A stretch of DNA of 64,000 nt from Rhododendron vialii (taxonomy: Eukaryota > Streptophyta > Magnoliopsida > Ericales > Ericaceae). The notes below the pieces were generated by a model that saw only the letters and a list, made by a program, of their open reading frames with translations, made no database searches and had not been told where the DNA came from. Location of the stretch: positions 37,837,001-37,901,000 of the forward strand of contig NC_080560.1 of assembly GCF_030253575.1 (NCBI RefSeq), in the 5' to 3' direction. Below, one piece after another: positions 23,306 through 34,700 of this stretch (position 1 is its first letter; the number at the start of each line of letters is the position of its first letter). Position numbers and translations under genes: made by a program.

Positions 23306-24329
23306 CAGTGGTGGCGCCTCTAGTAAATTTGGGCAATTATTTTCGCACTTCATTTTTTTATGGTCGGAGATGGAACCAAGGTTTTATATAAGAGGGACGC
23401 ATGACATAAAAAGAGAGTTTCCATAATTTCAAGCTTCAAAAATATAAACCATTTAAATGTCTAAATAATATATATCCAGTACAAAACACAATATTTAGGT
23501 ACTCTTAAAAAAGTAAAAACAAATAAAATGCGCGAAAAAATATAGTTTGTCAATGTGTTACATCAAGCATGTATCAAAATAGAATGTGATGCTCACTTAA
23601 ATTTCGAAAGTCATCTATAATTGACATTTGTGAGAAACTCATCCTCCATTTTATTTTGACATTATTATTCATAGTTGTAAATGTCATTTCTGACCGCCAC
23701 TCTTTAATTGGTGGGGGCTCACCATGTATGCTTGATATTTAAAAAATATATGTACTTACATAATAACGAAACTACCACTGGGAGGCTCTGGCCTCCTTAA
23801 GGACACCAGTTGTCCCATCTTTGCTGATAAAGACAAATTTTTTAGTGTAATTATTAAACTCTAGTTTGCCCAAATCATTTTGCTAAATTTTAAAAGTACT
23901 AAATAACTAAATTACTAAATTACTCATAAGGAAGCCTCCATTCACTGAACATTCGCCTCCAAACCACCACGTGTTCAAGGAATTATAAGTATGGATTATT
24001 GTCTTATCAGAAAATGCAAATCAAGCGACGCTCCTTTTCGCCCTTTCTCTTATTTCTTTATTTTTCTTCTTAAATCTTTTAATAAGACCTCTCTCTTTTA
24101 TAAATTTATCTGCAAGATATGATATTTTTATTTATTTTTCCTTTTTATTTTAATATTATCTAATAGCTAAACACTTTTTAAATAGAAATAAGTCTTGAAT
24201 AAATAGTGCAAAAGAAAAATCAAGGCATGTTAAGTCGTAAAAAGGAGATAGATAATTTTCTGTTTTTCACAATAAAGTCGCGTGTATGAATTGTGCCCCC
24301 ATTGGTGCGATTTTCTGGCTACGCCACTG
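23306..24329. mobile_element. Possible hAT-like remnant, about 1 kb
   Basis: The left end CAGTGGTGGCGCCTCT and the right end TGGCTACGCCACTG are partly inverted, and CAGTGGCGnAGCC is a common end of plant hAT elements. The interior is AT-rich without coding capacity. The flanks give no matching 8-bp duplication, so this is tentative. Confidence 0.35.
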
Positions 24330-24639
24330 GTTATGAATGGTTATCAAAATATGTAAAACGTTTATAAAAATTGGTACTTAATTTTATTTTTTCTGTCTTT
24401 GATCTACGCCCACATTGAGCTGTGATTAGCGCAAGAACATTCACATGGGGTGCTCCCTAGTAGGGCCGCCCATGCCCCTTTTTTTGGGTGATTAATAAGA
24501 GACGAAATGACACATTACTCAAAATTTTCAGAAATTCTTCGGTTAGAATTCACATTGTTTCCAGGAACACACTGAGAGCCAAGGGTTTGCTATCACACCA
24601 CCAATCTGTCAATTTTCATAATGTAAATGTTTTTCTTTG

Positions 24640-24818
24640 TTGTTTGGGTTGTTCCAACGGATGTTTCGGTTTTGTTTTTCTCTGTGGTGTTTTGATTGAC
24701 TCATTGCCTTCCTTTGGATCTGGTTCTCGGGTGGCGTTTCGCCGGTGTGCCCGTGATCCGTTAAACCTTTGTAATCTTTTACATAGATTTATACTAAAAA
24801 AGATTTGCTGATAAAAAA
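24640..24818 (+). mobile_element. LINE 3' tail
   Basis: A T/G-rich stretch with GGTGTGCCCGTGATCCGTTAAACC and TTTGTAATC, ending in an A-rich tail, matches in layout the tail at 48660-49062, which has GTACCCTTACTCCGTTTAATC. Such endings are typical of plant L1-type LINEs. No coding part is seen next to it. Confidence 0.5.
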
Positions 24819-25369
24819 AATATAAAAAATTTGCCTGAAAGAGCCGGTATATATAGAAGATGTGGTTTCATATTGAATTTGCCTGAAAGAAAATTAGCGT
24901 AATCTTAGGTTAGATTATGTTAACCTGACAAGCATGCTGTACGTCCATTTTTTACCAACGGTACTCCCCCTTTTATCTTGTATTGTGTGAATTTACAAAA
25001 TAGTTCATGCATTTTGTGAAAATTTATTGCATTGAGGGGTAATTTAGTAGATTCACCCAACTAGAAGACAAAAGAAGAGTCTCATTGGTAAAAAAGGAAG
25101 TGACAAAATCAAGAACGGAGAAGAAATTAAATGAGTAAAACCCGTCTCAAACCCGCTACATTGCTTTTTTTCCTACCTATATGACTCCATTTTGCAGAAT
25201 CAATACAATATTAATCTGGATTTTGGTTATACTTTTAGTAATACTTTCATAAAACACACCTATAATTGTTCAGATAACTTTCTCTTGAATTTTAGATTGT
25301 TGATTATATATGATTTATATTCTATATTTTTAGATTTTAGAAAAGCTTTAACACTGTTAGCTTAAAAGG

Positions 25370-25769
25370 TGGAGACGGAGAAGGCGGTCGCCGTCGAGTG
25401 GCCGGCGGTCACGCGCAGGTGGAAGGACTACGTCGCGTCGCCTCCGGGCGTAGTGATCCTGGTCGAAGAGAGGGCAGCAGTGGAGGGATGGGCTGGGAGA
25501 TTTGAAACCCTAAAATGATGAGATGGGGCATTCATTTGTGAACCGCTGCAAGAACGGCAATTGCAGTTCCAGACGGAGGCGGCGGAGGCATCAACGTCCA
25601 TGGAGGCAGTGGACGGAGGTGGCGGTGGAGGCATCGACATCCATAGAGGCGGCGAGGGTGGAATGACCGGAGGAGGAGTAACTAGCGGTGGAGCTAAGAC
25701 CGGCGAGGGAGTGGCCAATGGCTTCGTTGAGACCGACGGAGGAGTAGCTGGTGGTGGCGGGGCTGGCTG

Positions 25770-25815
<46 letters not shown>
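25370..25815. other. GC-rich island with glycine/proline-rich open frames
   Basis: About 430 bases are markedly GC-rich within AT-rich surroundings. Both strands are open: the plus strand reads Gly-rich and the minus strand Pro-rich. The island is followed by a GA microsatellite (25775-25812). A direct repeat, TTTGAAACC-TAAA-TGATG, occurs at 25501-25520 and 25829-25846. No known domain is recognisable on either strand. It could be a captured gene fragment or a degenerate first exon. I assign no function. Confidence 0.4.
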
Positions 25816-25816
<1 letters not shown>

Positions 25817-26383
25817 TAGGCTGCATTCATTTGAAACCTTAAATGATGGGCTGTGTTCATTTATTGTTATTTAAAGTGGGATAAAGAAGTAAAATCACAC
25901 ATACAGGACTTAGTGAACATTACACTTTTATCCCATAGGACTTGGTAGGTTATGGAATACAATATTAGGACCGGCCCAGAATTAACTCTAAAATTAATGC
26001 TATAGAAGTTGAATATGAGTGTTGTAAAATATACAAAATAAACTCTTTGCTGTAAATTAGTCTATTTTGTCTTTGACCAATGAGTAATTATTAGCATGGA
26101 AATGAAAATATATATATATTAGCATGGAAATGAATATTTTTGTCTTTGCTCTAATCACAACTTCTCAAAATTTGCAAAAGCATCAAGATTATAGCTTCTA
26201 AAAAAAATAAGCTTTTGAGCCTTAAAAAAACTTCCAAAAAAAAGTTGGTGATTTGTTGAAGCTACTTCTAGAATATGCAACAGTCGCTCCACTACAATTT
26301 TTTAGAAGCAGAATCTCATAATCTACTTTCAGAATTTTTCACAAACAAACACTAATATCATAGATCTAATTTATGTTACAAAA

Positions 26384-26519
26384 GTGCTAGGTACAAAGAA
26401 AGTGTACTCGGAAATTATCCAGAATACACTTGTAGAGGTATTTATGACCGGTGATAAAAAAACATCTGCAAGTGTATTTTGGGTAATTTCCGGGTATACC
26501 TTCTTTATTAACTTGGCAC
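26384..26519. repeat. 136-bp fold-back MITE-like hairpin
   Basis: GTGCTAGGTACAAAGAAAGT and CGGAAATTATCCAGAATACA on the left face their near reverse complements on the right (TGTATTTTGGGTAATTTCCG and ACCTTCTTTATTAACTTGGC). The loop is about 30 bp. The length and pairing would allow a miRNA-like hairpin if transcribed. Confidence 0.7.
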
Positions 26520-27157
26520 CATTGAAGATTTCCCAATAATTTGAAATGCTAAGAAATGGCTGGACCCAACGATGTACATCAAGCTATTCAATACCGTTCC
26601 CTACATGCAACCATATCTTGTAGACGGAGATGCTAATATCTACAGCAAGAGCGAGATAAAATACTAAGGGGACAAGCAAAATGCATACAGAAAACAAATG
26701 CAAACACAAAAACTTGAATTCAAGCTTGGGCCGCTTGCAACATGAGCTCTAATATCATGTTAAGTTATCGATCAATTGTCCCAAAAGCTTAAACTGTTAT
26801 AAAATAGGCCGACAAGGTATATCAATTCTAATCAACAATATCGTGGGTCCTTTAACATGAGACTGTATTACATAATTAACGTTTAAATTAAAAGGAAAAT
26901 CCAAATTCTTTTCAACCCTTTGAAGACAAACATGGAGAATTGGGATTGGAGCTGTAAATAGTTGAATATTGTTCTACCTTTAATTTTTGAATAAATTATT
27001 GTATTTATGATTTTCTAAAGTACAGTAACAAACAAGTGGGAAGATGGGTTGGAAATGCTCTAGATAAGACACAGATAACTCTGTTTCATTTCTTATTTTT
27101 ACATAGAAAGAGTGACAAGATTACCTTTGTGCCATGCTGCTTCAAATGATTCCTTCA

Positions 27158-27160
<3 letters not shown>

Positions 27161-27207
<47 letters not shown>
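27161..27207. repeat. (CT)n microsatellite
   Basis: An uninterrupted run of CT dinucleotides of about 47 bases in intergenic DNA. Confidence 0.95.
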
Positions 27208-27210
<3 letters not shown>

Positions 27211-28604
27211 GTTTTTCTTCCACTTGCCAGTCTCATAAGAACTTGAAAAGTTGTGTGAAACAACAGCAAGATTGTATCCAATGCACAGAGCTCCCAATTG
27301 CAGCAAGATTTGGAATACACAATAGCATGCGCTTATCTCCGTACCTTCATGTCCTTCTAGGGAGAATAAATTTGGTGTGAATCATATATTGAAAATAAAT
27401 TTGCAAAAGATTCGATATGCGTGCAAGGGAAAAAAATTCATTTTCTTGCCAAAAATCGACTATCTAGTATTTTCTATAATGTCTAAGGCCCTATTTTTGC
27501 CTTCTTAGTAGTTTTGTAAGCACCATGATAACAAAATAATTAAACAAAAAAGTTGCATAAGAGAGGGAACAAAGGGAGAGAATATGGTGAAACAATTGTG
27601 TAATAAAAAAGATAATTATCAAATGCACAAGATTCAGTAATGGACATGAAACGGAAAAAAAAAAACGTACGAAAGATCCATTTTTTCATCATCGTTTTAC
27701 TTCCCATGAGCAGCGTAAGATCTAATATCTATTGCATTTGGAGAAGTTTTTTGATCGACGAAGTCAATCACAAGCATCAAATTAAATGGTAATATATGAA
27801 TGCCGCGAAATGGAGAATTCTTTTTCAACTTTTCCCTCCAAGGAAAAAGAGTATACAAAATGGAAATTCGCTTCTTTTATTTAGCAATATCTATTGCGTG
27901 ATGTAAGAAATGCTTGCAAGCAAGCAAGCATACATGTTGATGGAGGAAAAGATCACAAATCATTTCAGTATATATCTCCAGTTTTCTGGGTCGTGGTTGA
28001 TTCTGTATTTATCGAATTAATTGCTTTTCCGATAGAAAAAAATGAATATTGCTTTTGATTTATTTTTGATGTTGTTGGCTTCTATTTTTATTATGAGGAT
28101 CTGCCCCGAGCATTTAATAAGACAATAAATATATATATAAATACGGGCAAAATGTTTTTAAGTCAAACCAAATAAGTCAAGCAGGGTGGAGGAAGCTACC
28201 GCAACCCCGTCTTAACTTAAATACCAACATTTTCGCAACTAATCAAAATAATTTGTAACTGACACAATATTTTTGTGACTTTCCAAAATTATTCCTAATA
28301 ATTATTTGCCTCGTACATACCTCAACTTTAAGTGCACCTAAACAAAAATATACTAAAACAATTATTGCTGAAGCCACAAGAAACACAAACAAATACACAC
28401 ACTCATTCACAATATAAGTGGGATCCACACACAATGCACCTCTAGCGTGTGTGGGGCTCACATGTCTCAAGTGTTTCATTTGAGTGTTTGTTTGTGGCTA
28501 TAAAATAATTTAATATAAAATCTACCTATAAGAATAAAAACACCAATCCTTGCCTTTTGTCATTTTAAAGAACACGGGGGTTTTTAAGGTGCATGGTCAA
28601 CTAG

Positions 28605-28793
28605 TAGAGGTATTCAAGACAACCACCCGAACCGTAAAACAGATCCGATTCGGACCGAACAATTCTATTTGGTCCGATTCCGCAGTTTTGCGGTCAGGTT
28701 ATGATTCCAAAAAAATAAGAACCGTTAATTTTGGTTCGGTTACTAGTTCTCAATTAAAAAACCGTGGTTAGAACCGGATTGCACCGTTTAGTA

Positions 28794-28851
<58 letters not shown>

Positions 28852-29463
28852 CATATAATTATATAAAAATAAATATATGTGTAGAGATTGGTCTACTTTT
28901 TGAACATGGAAAAAGTTAGTGCTGCTGATTTAAGTGATGTTTGGGGATTGGAGCTGTTGTTCTTTACTTAAAGACGTGCTACAATATTTTATAGTTTATG
29001 ATATAGGTTTAATTTTAGTCCTTTTTATAGTTTATGATATAGGTTTAATTCTAGTCATAAATATAATGGGTCATTAATGTTTTTCTATCGCTGAATTTAA
29101 TTATTCCATAAGTGGTTTTGGCTACTTTATTGGTGGTTTTCGTCAATGTTTTTTGGTCAAGTGTTAAGTATTTTGTGAACCATATTGGGTTTTGATTCTT
29201 AATAAAATGTCTATTATTTTATGAGTTATTTGATGCTTTAAATTTTTAATTGTATGAGTTTATATTTAGTGAATAAGTGTTTAGATGCTAATTGGATAGA
29301 ATCGAAACTGAACCAAAACCTGACCGATTTTATGGTTTGGTTCTGGTTAAATTCCACGCATTTATTGGTTAGGTTCTGGTTCCCAATTTCCTAGAACCGT
29401 TGGAAATGGTCCGGTTATTGGTTTTCTAGAGAACCGGACCAATCCGGACCGTATACACCCCTA
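28605..29463. mobile_element. Non-autonomous hAT-type element, 859 bp
   Basis: An exact 8-bp direct repeat, TCAACTAG, flanks the element (28597-28604 and 29464-29471). The ends TAGAGGTATTC and GTATACACCCCTA are imperfect inverted repeats of the TAGGGGTGTATAC kind found on plant hAT elements. Subterminal regions are filled with GGTTCGGTT, CCGGTT and GGACC motifs. The interior carries an AT microsatellite (28796-28847) and no transposase. Confidence 0.88.
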
Positions 29464-29868
29464 TCAACTAGAACCTAATTTGTTCCAAAAAAAAAAAAAG
29501 TTTAATAAATTAAACTTGTGTGGGTCTATCAACAAGAATGTGTTGTGTTGTTACAAACACTTTCCTTTCAATATCAACCTCCGACTTCAAAATTTTCCTT
29601 TTAGCTCCCAAATATCAGAATGAGTTCAATCTTGTCCCGACCCATTAACATGAAAAATCAAACTCCTTCTAGCTGATACACTCCTATTGTCTAAACAGGC
29701 TAAAGCCAAAAAAAACACAAATTTTAAGATAGATCATTCTCCTCAGATACACCAATTAAAAATTCATTCAGCAGAAATAACTTGTCTAAAGCCTCAAAGA
29801 GATAGACAAACTTTTTAGGAGAAACTTGAAGTCCAATTTCACCTGAAACTAGGCTATCTCCCCTCTTA

Positions 29869-30763
29869 GGCTCCATTCAGTTGCCAGGAATGTTGTATCA
29901 GAAAGTTATTCTCATGAAAAGTTAAGTAAAGTGAAATAAAGAAAAAACGAATCTATTTTCCTGTGAGTGTTCATTTGATAATTTTTTTTTGCAGTCATTT
30001 GCCGGGAAAAGACGCTTATGGAAAACTTTTTTATTTTTATTCTCATGACTAATTTTAAATTAAAATAACTTTGAGAGCTAAATAATAGGCTAGCATATTT
30101 CAAAAATTAACACATACAGAAAATGTATTTTATCTAATGCAAAGTCTTAACATGAAATAAAAAAATTGACTTGCAATTCCATATTCAATTTGCTATATTT
30201 TGAATGGTCATACAAATCCCTCATTTAAATTGACATTCTTTGATAATCAACCATACAAATAAAGTTTAAAAAAGAAGCAAATGATAACTAAATAAATAAA
30301 TATTAAACAACCGTGCTTGATTAGTTGTCGATGCAAAAACTTACTGAAAATTAGTTCAAAACAAAATTGAAGACCAATGACAAGATAAATAAATACTTTA
30401 AAAAAAAATAAACTTCCAATTTTTTTTTAAAACAATTATTTCAGAAAGCATCATAGTAATCAAAATTGTTATTGCTCACGTAAATCTCAAAGTGTCTTTC
30501 TAAGAACCTAATTCGTATTTTTTGGTATAGGCGTCATTCAGTTTATTCTTACCCGCCAATTATTTTGGCCCCACAATGGAAAAAGTTTTTCTCATGACGC
30601 AAAATCCTATACTTTTGACCAAATCACTTTCACAGGAAAGTAAATCTTGCAGGAAAATTTAAACAAGTTTTCCCCTACTTTCCTGCCAACTGAATACTAT
30701 AAAAGTTATGGAAAAATTGATTTTCCCATCCTTCTTATACTTTCCTAGCAACTGAACGAAACC
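29869..30763. mobile_element. Harbinger/Tourist-type MITE with an internal insertion, 895 bp
   Basis: The left end GGCTCCATTCAGTTGCCAGG and the right end CCTAGCAACTGAACGAAACC are inverted repeats flanked by TTA on both sides (29866-29868 and 30764-30766), the target of PIF/Harbinger elements. Its outer parts match the neighbouring 385-bp element closely, so roughly 500 bp in its middle appears to be an insertion or a longer ancestral core. Confidence 0.85.
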
Positions 30764-30766
30764 TTA

Positions 30767-31151
30767 GGCTCCGTTCAGTTGCCAGGAATGTTGTACAGGA
30801 AAGTTATTCTTAGGAAAAGTCAAGTAAAGTGAAGTAAAAGAAAAAGAAAATTATTTTCCTGTGAATGTTCATTTGACAAAAGAATTTTGCAAGAATAATT
30901 AAAGTTTAGTTGTTCATTTGTCAGGAAAAAGAAACTTTCGGAAAAATTTTGTGAATGTTCACTCATTTTCCTTTTCCCGCGACGCAAAATCCTGTGTTTT
31001 TTGCAGGATCACTTTTGCAGGAAAGTAATTCCTACAGGAAAACTTAAAAATATGTTTCCTACTACTTTCCTGCCAACTGAACACTACAAAAATCATGAGA
31101 AAGTTGATTTTCCCATCCTTTCCTGTACTTTCCTGGCAATTGAACGGAGCC
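30767..31151. mobile_element. Harbinger/Tourist-type MITE, 385 bp
   Basis: The ends GGCTCCGTTCAGTTGCCAGG and CCTGGCAATTGAACGGAGCC are 20-bp inverted repeats with one mismatch. TTA flanks both sides (30764-30766 and 31152-31154). It is the same family as the preceding element and abuts it, sharing a single TTA. It ends about 560 bp beyond the MRS2 stop codon. Confidence 0.92.
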
Positions 31152-31714
31152 TTAGTGTAAATCTGAAAGAAAGTAGATGAGGGAACAAAGTCCTGTATAC
31201 AGGGAAATCTCAAGCAGAGAGAATTTAAATGGATGCATGGTATACCAACAAAAATTGAATTAGTCGAATCAAATACAGAAGCAAAACAAATAAGGCCACG
31301 ACAATGCATTTATTTCGTTTATACTAAAATAAAGAGAACAAAATTATTTATTCCTAATTACAAAGACAACGTAAACAAACACGGGAAATTGACCCAGATT
31401 TACGTAACTGTAAAAAAGTAGTATCTCAAATCAACTACATTAGAACAAAATGAGACACTGTAAATCGTTTACAATTATCTGTGTTGGTACCGGAGAGAGT
31501 TAATCCAGTCGCCAGTGATTTGTGAAGCCTTCCCAATATTGACGACGGTGACAGTGATTGCTGAAGCTTCTTCGGACGAGAGAATTAGGTAGACGTGACT
31601 TTAGGGCAAAATTTAACAGGTGAAAGGAACTGGTGAGCTCACGGAATTGCAAATTTGGCAATTAACTCCAGTGATAATTCATCCGCTCCGGTGGGCCTTC
31701 CTCATTTATAAATT

Positions 31715-34700
31715 TCAAGATCCAATTAGACCCTTGTAGCGCGCATACGCAATGATAAGAATAAAAAGGATGGCACAAAATAATCCTGAAAACCCGACCA
31801 CCTGTGACATTAAGCAGATGAGTACTAAACTCAAGTGTACTAAAAAAAGAAGTTGCAATTATGTAAAGAAATTTTAAAACCATAGTACCATACCCATTTA
31901 AACATGTACCCATGGCCTGTATTCCATGTATACGGGATATTCATGCCAAATATTCCAGCCACCAAAGAATAAATGGATAAACAAACAGTTGCGGAGCTTA
32001 GAAAAAGCTCCAGCTGCAGCCATAGAGAAAACAAGACAAATTCATCTCGTCAGAAATACCCTACGAATTCATCTCATCAAAAAGAGCCGGAAAAAAGATG
32101 CAAGGTAGTCAATAGAATTCTTTTCTCTGACATTGTAAACGCAAGATTGTCAAACATCATGCAAAGTACGTATAACACCCTACCTGAATCAGCTGATTTC
32201 GATGATTGTCAAGCTGCAAAAAGGTTCATGACGTGTATTTAGACCACCACACATAAATCACAATCCGTTTAACTTGATCAATTATAATTGCTTACCTGAA
32301 TATTAATGTAGTCCTCTGTATCATCGATATATTCACGCAGCTGCAACATACACATGGATCAATTTCTATTGCGGCAAGAACGGGTTTTCAGCACATGGAA
32401 AAGTAAACAACAAATAGGCAGGTTGCCTAATTCAATACACAAAATATCTGATAGTTTAGGTGCAGGGAATAAAGATCTCTAATTGGAATTAAGGAGACCA
32501 TACATAACCACCATACTCAGAATGAAACATCAAGGTTATAACTAGGGAAAGATATGAGAAAGGTTGACAATCAAAGAACGGTTCAAGGTGAGAATACTCA
32601 TTCACAAATATTCATGAAGTCTTCCCAAGAAACCAAAGCAAAAGGATATCAGAAAGGTTTTGGGAAAGGAGAAGGCTGAAAGAAATCATGAAAGGTTTCA
32701 CGAGGGAAAGATACACTGGGCATGAACCATATATCCACCAAAAAAACTTGAGTCATACCCACCCCATGAAGGCCACATCTTGCAGGCTTGACACAGGAGC
32801 TTCCATTGTAAAGATCACATTGGATAGAAGGGGATACACATGCATACATAAAGATGTATGCCCATATAAAAACTAGATTTGTTTCTTCACATGACATTAT
32901 AGCGAGAGGGAGATGCTCTGGAATTTATGGTGATTAAGAGGAGTTACACAAAGAATCCATAAGCAGAACAAAACCTAATGAAAGAAGAGAGGAAATCAGA
33001 GACCTGGCATTACAATGACTGGATTAAGTGGAGAGGCAGTACCTATGCATGTCTTATGTACATGTACTTTTAATTGGCTCTACTAGGCCATCGATGTCTT
33101 ATTTGCTTTACCATAGCAAAACAAAACCTTGGTTGATCAGCAAAATCATCAGGAAATAAGTGCTTTTATCAGCCAAGCATCCAACAAAAAAAAAATTACT
33201 TCTTTCTTCGCTTCTTCAAAATAGAGACAGCAACCACCATAAAGAAGACAAAAACAAAAAAGAGAACACATTCTAGATGAGTTATCCAGAGAGAGAGAGA
33301 GAGAGAGAGAGATTTGCCTTTGGTCCATGAAAATATCACATAAAAACAAACCCATTTATTAGAACTTGGAGCCAACAAAAGTTATTTTTTTTGGCAAATA
33401 GAGCCAACAATAGTTGGGGAAGTAACATTAATTAAACAAGATAAATCATCAGAAATACAGCTTCATCATGTATAATGAAGATCAATTATTGCAGGTAAGA
33501 TTCCAACTTCAACGTAATGGTGCCAATTTTGCTCGTGATAAAACCAAATAGCCGACTTACTAGGAGCCACACCATTTTACCGAACCATACTACCACAACA
33601 ATTATCAAGAATGATCACGTTGGAACAGTAGGTTAAATACATGGAATTCCGTAAGATGCCATGGTCATTTTGTGCAGTTGCACTATTTTACCAGGAAAAA
33701 CTACAGCCTACACAACTATTTATCCCCCAAAGCGATAGGGTAGGATCAAAAGCATTCAACACAACATACCGTAGTTAATTTGTTCAACGTTCCATCAATT
33801 TGCATAAAGTAAGCCTGCAAATATACCACCACTTCCTTGAGACCAACTTTGAGAGGAATAACAAACAAAGAAGCAGGTGCAGAGTGAACATTGTTACCTC
33901 AAGTAGCATTTCAAGCTCCTCAACATCATTCTCATCTCCCCGAACTGTTGCCATGCTTGCCCTACTTGCTCTAGATATCTTTGAGCCTATGGTAGGAGAT
34001 GCAGGAAACCAATTGGAAGCACCTGAGCCACTTACAGGTGAAGATGCACCAGCCAATTTTCTAGACAAGTAGAGATCAGCCATGTCGTCGTCGTCATCCA
34101 GCAATTGTTCAAGCTCATCTCTCACCTATAATCGCCAATCCTTGTTAACAAAATAGTCTCCTTCCTTTCAAACTATTAAATGCACACAGTCCAATATTAT
34201 GTGGCTTATGCTTCCTACTTACAAAAACAAAATGAAATATCTGGACTGACTTAGCTACTAGTAACCCTTTGTATGATCGACTGTCTTGGTTGAAGAGAAA
34301 ACAAGTAACAGAAATTTTGTGATTTATTATTTTTTAAGGTCATGAAATCCATCAAATAAAGCTCTAATGGTACAAAAAAGTTCACAAGCTAGGTTGGTGG
34401 TCAATCCAACTCATGCCAAGCAAAATCTCATTGGGAGTGCTGCGGGTGCACTATTGGAGAGACAAAAAGATGGGCAGTTCATTCAAGATAGTCAATCAAT
34501 TTGGGATAATACACATCTATTTTCAAGTTTTTCAACCAGGCATGATATTCTCTACTGATGGAGAATCCTCTGTGGACAATAAAAAACAGCGTCCTGGTAA
34601 AAAATCATTTTTAACTACAACTGTATGGAAAACTAGTGCCAATATCTCCTCCACAAGTCATTCGGCATTTTACTATCGAAAACCAAGTCACCAGTCCCTT

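Larger units (their letters stand above)
22663..31714. other. Nine-kilobase gene-poor region
   Basis: Apart from the upstream flank of the DRIP-like gene, no complete gene is seen. The region holds a possible hAT-like remnant (23306-24329), a LINE tail (24640-24818), a GC-rich island (25370-25815), a fold-back (26384-26519), a CT microsatellite (27161-27207), a hAT element (28605-29463) and two Harbinger-type elements (29869-31151). About 31160-31714 is probably the 3' untranslated part and flank of the MRS2 gene. Confidence 0.5.
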
